Assembly (NCBI GenBank): GCA_964616495.1 | Contig: CAZTRF010000056.1 | Coordinates: 1 to 6,123, forward strand | DNA length: 6,123 nt | Reading direction: 5' to 3' | Source of the DNA: DAOSVX01 sp964616495 | GTDB taxonomy: Bacteria > Bacillota_I > Bacilli_A > RF39 > UBA660 | Part shown: in pieces, positions 4,630 through 6,123 of the stretch | How positions within the stretch are numbered: the first letter of the stretch is position 1 | Layout: each line of letters starts with the position of its first letter | Translations under genes and position numbers: made by a program | Notes under the pieces: generated by a model | The model's input: the letters and a program-made list of their open reading frames with translations, nothing else | What the model was told of the DNA's origin: nothing | The model's database searches: none

Positions 4630-5417
4630 ATGAATAATATTATTAATAGACTACCTATTAACAATAAACTATACATTATTATATTATCTCCAGTATAGGG
4701 ATTAATTATTTCTTCAGTAAGTGGCGATGTATCTTCCAAATCTTCTTTTTCACTCGAAGCACTAGCTATTGGTTCATTTTTTATTTCTTTTTCTTCTTCA
4801 ACCAATTCATTAATCGTTATTGGTTTGTTATAAAAAAAGATACTCTTTACTTCATTAGTTTTGTTTAAAGAAATTAAAATAGCTTCTTTCTGAATTTCAT
4901 ATCCTTCTATAGCACTTACTTGCTTAAGATAATACATACCCGGCATATAGAGTTTACTTTTAACCGTTTTAAAAGCTTTATGAATTGATAACGTTTCTAA
5001 CAAATTATTGCTTTTATCATATATTTCATAAGTTAAACCTCCTAAATTATATGTTTCTTGAGTAAAATATCCTCCGCTTTCAAAGTCTTTTTGCTGGATT
5101 TCAAAATAGCCAGCCACTATTTGATAATTAATAGTATAAGAAATATTACTAGTTTTATTTTTTAAAATAGTATATCCATAACCAGGTTCATTTAAGGTTG
5201 TTACTATTAAACAACTCCCGCTAATTTCGCTTCTAACTAAATTTTCTTTTTTTATTTCATAATTATGCAAATTATAGTTAGTATCACATAAAAAGTAGCT
5301 GCCTCTTCCTTCAAAAATGTTTTCTTTATCTAAAAATGATGGTGGTGATTCACTAGAAGCTTTCACTGGTAAAATAAGTACAAAAAAAAGAATAAATACA
5401 ATAAGATTTTTTTTCAT
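4611..5417 (-). CDS. Secreted, membrane-anchored surface protein with a SpaA/Cna-B-like domain and possible sortase signal
   Basis: A 268-residue protein with a signal peptide (1-20, MKK then a hydrophobic core, ending VKA). A unique N-terminal region (about 21-100) carries Cys44 and Cys69. A SpaA/Cna-B-like domain runs from about 103 to 200: VAGYFEIQQKD at its start, GGLTYEIYD (126-134) for the usual GAxFxLYD, MYYLKQVSAIEGYE (161-174) for the family's YYLKExxAPEGY, and FFYNKPI (194-200) at its end. An acidic linker (201-236) leads to NPYTG (239-243), a hydrophobic span (about 245-263) and a short basic tail. That layout suits a cell-wall sorting signal of the NPxTG kind used by class B-like sortases, but no sortase is visible here. 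The isopeptide residues look degenerate (Gln109/Lys110, Gln166; Asn197 kept). I chose ATG at 5417 because AGGAGG (5427-5422) lies just upstream and the signal peptide follows; an upstream GTG at 5453 is less likely. It may be adhesin-like. Confidence 0.82.
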   Translation of the reverse strand: MKKNLIVFILFFVLILPVKASSESPPSFLDKENIFEGRGSYFLCDTNYNLHNYEIKKENLVRSEISGSCLIVTTLNEPGYGYTILKNKTSNISYTINYQIVAGYFEIQQKDFESGGYFTQETYNLGGLTYEIYDKSNNLLETLSIHKAFKTVKSKLYMPGMYYLKQVSAIEGYEIQKEAILISLNKTNEVKSIFFYNKPITINELVEEEKEIKNEPIASASSEKEDLEDTSPLTEEIINPYTGDNIIMYSLLLIGSLLIILFIKKALY

Positions 5418-5466
5418 ATAACCTCCTATTATATATATTCTCCTAAAAATCACTATTTCCTTTTAA

Positions 5467-6123
5467 TTATTTATTTTTTCTTCTAAAAAATCCTCTTGAT
5501 TCGGTTTTAGGTGTTTCTTCTTTTGTCGGTTTTGCATCTGGTCTTAGTTCTGGTTTAGGTAAACACTCTTTGCGAGAAAGGTTTAATCTTCCACGATTAT
5601 CATTACCCAATGACTTAACCATAATTTTATCTCCCACCTTGACAATATCACTAGGTTTATTAACTCTTTCATAAGCAAGTTGAGAAACATGAACCAATCC
5701 TTCGCATCCTTCCCAAAGTTCTACAAAACATCCAAAGTCTTCTACTTTAACAACTTTTCCTTCATATATTTGACCAACTTCAGCTTCTTTAACGATGTTT
5801 TCAATCATTTGAGCAGTTCTATTAATCACTTCATAATCAGTATGATAAATAATTACTCTACCATCATCTTCAATATCAACTTTAACCGCATCTTTATCAT
5901 TAACCGTCTTAACATTACTACATTCTAGAATAATTTTAGTAATCATTTCGCCACCGCGACCAATAACATCTTTTATTTTTTCTGGATCAATCATTAATTG
6001 TTTAATCTTTGGCGCATATTGGCTTAAATTTTCACGAGGTGCTGGTAAGACATTTTCCATAACATCAAGAATTTTCATACGAGCTTTATGAGCTTCTTTT
6101 AAAGCCTCTTTTAAAATTGAAGG
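5467..6123 (-). CDS. pnp: Polyribonucleotide nucleotidyltransferase (PNPase), C-terminal part; 5' end outside the window
   Basis: PNPase degrades RNA 3' to 5' by phosphorolysis in the cytoplasm and is part of the RNA decay machinery. The minus strand is open from the right edge, giving 218 residues. The fragment begins in the end of the second RNase PH domain: the ILKEALKEAHKAR start and the following MKILDVMENVLPAPR match the family's linker to the KH domain. The KH domain (about 40-110 of the fragment) has the loop VIGRGGEMI, with GRGG at 55-58. Family members usually have GPGG or GKGG at this loop. An S1 RNA-binding domain follows (about 115-185) with VGQIYEGKVVKVEDFGCFVEL, GLVHVSQL and GRLNLSRK. 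The charged, Pro/Lys/Arg-rich tail ends RGFFRRKNK. The catalytic core is outside the window, so integrity of the whole gene cannot be judged. No terminator is visible before the surface protein gene 49 nt downstream, so read-through is likely. Confidence 0.96.
   Translation of the reverse strand, partial: PSILKEALKEAHKARMKILDVMENVLPAPRENLSQYAPKIKQLMIDPEKIKDVIGRGGEMITKIILECSNVKTVNDKDAVKVDIEDDGRVIIYHTDYEVINRTAQMIENIVKEAEVGQIYEGKVVKVEDFGCFVELWEGCEGLVHVSQLAYERVNKPSDIVKVGDKIMVKSLGNDNRGRLNLSRKECLPKPELRPDAKPTKEETPKTESRGFFRRKNK

Noticed and set aside
5418..5453. Upstream GTG start adding 12 residues to the surface protein.
   Set aside because: The added segment would place charged residues before a normal signal peptide, while AGGAGG sits just ahead of the ATG at 5417.
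5680..5928. Plus-strand open frame of 82 codons opposite pnp.
   Set aside because: It is antisense to the conserved KH/S1 part of pnp, and its Phe/Asn/Ile-rich product is what AT-rich antisense DNA gives by chance.

Overview
The window is strongly AT-rich and comes from an endospore-forming lineage of the Bacillota (Firmicutes). It has the classic forespore gene order dacF - spoIIAA-like - sigF - spoVAC - spoVAD, all on the minus strand, plus a Gram-positive surface protein and the end of a polynucleotide phosphorylase gene. Tryptophan is encoded by TGG and one gene ends in TGA, so the standard bacterial code is used and this is not a UGA=Trp mollicute. The low GC, tight packing and divergent, short proteins suggest an uncultured gut-type Bacilli/Erysipelotrichia-related lineage with a streamlined genome. 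That placement is inference.

Layout from the right, in the direction of minus-strand transcription. The 3' end of pnp (KH and S1 domains) runs in from the right edge. It is followed by a secreted, membrane-anchored protein with a SpaA/Cna-B-like domain and a possible NPYTG sorting signal. That gene converges on a plus-strand gene for a four-segment membrane protein of unknown function; the two overlap by 7 bp inside a shared bidirectional terminator. The plus-strand gene diverges from dacF across an 86-bp intergenic region. After dacF comes a Rho-independent terminator, then the compact cluster STAS-domain gene - sigF - spoVAC - spoVAD, which runs off the left edge.

How the genes fit together. 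In Bacillus subtilis, dacF and spoIIAA-spoIIAB-sigF provide the first forespore-specific sigma factor and its control. SpoIIAB is the anti-sigma factor and kinase; SpoIIAA is the anti-anti-sigma factor and is phosphorylated on a serine by SpoIIAB. The spoVA genes encode the machinery that takes dipicolinic acid into the spore. The same order is kept here, with two linked departures. spoIIAB is absent from its place (one base separates the STAS gene from sigF), and the STAS protein has lysine where SpoIIAA has its phosphorylated serine. Together these suggest that the SpoIIAB switch has been lost or replaced in this lineage. The sigma factor is also N-terminally short, with a changed region 2.4.

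A second regulatory point lies between sigF and spoVAC. A 12-bp hairpin would bury the spoVAC ribosome binding site in any read-through transcript. A candidate forespore-type promoter lies across the upstream arm and loop of that hairpin, so transcripts starting there would escape it. No RNA genes, CRISPR arrays, insertion sequences or other mobile elements were seen, and no stretch longer than 300 bases lacks a gene.
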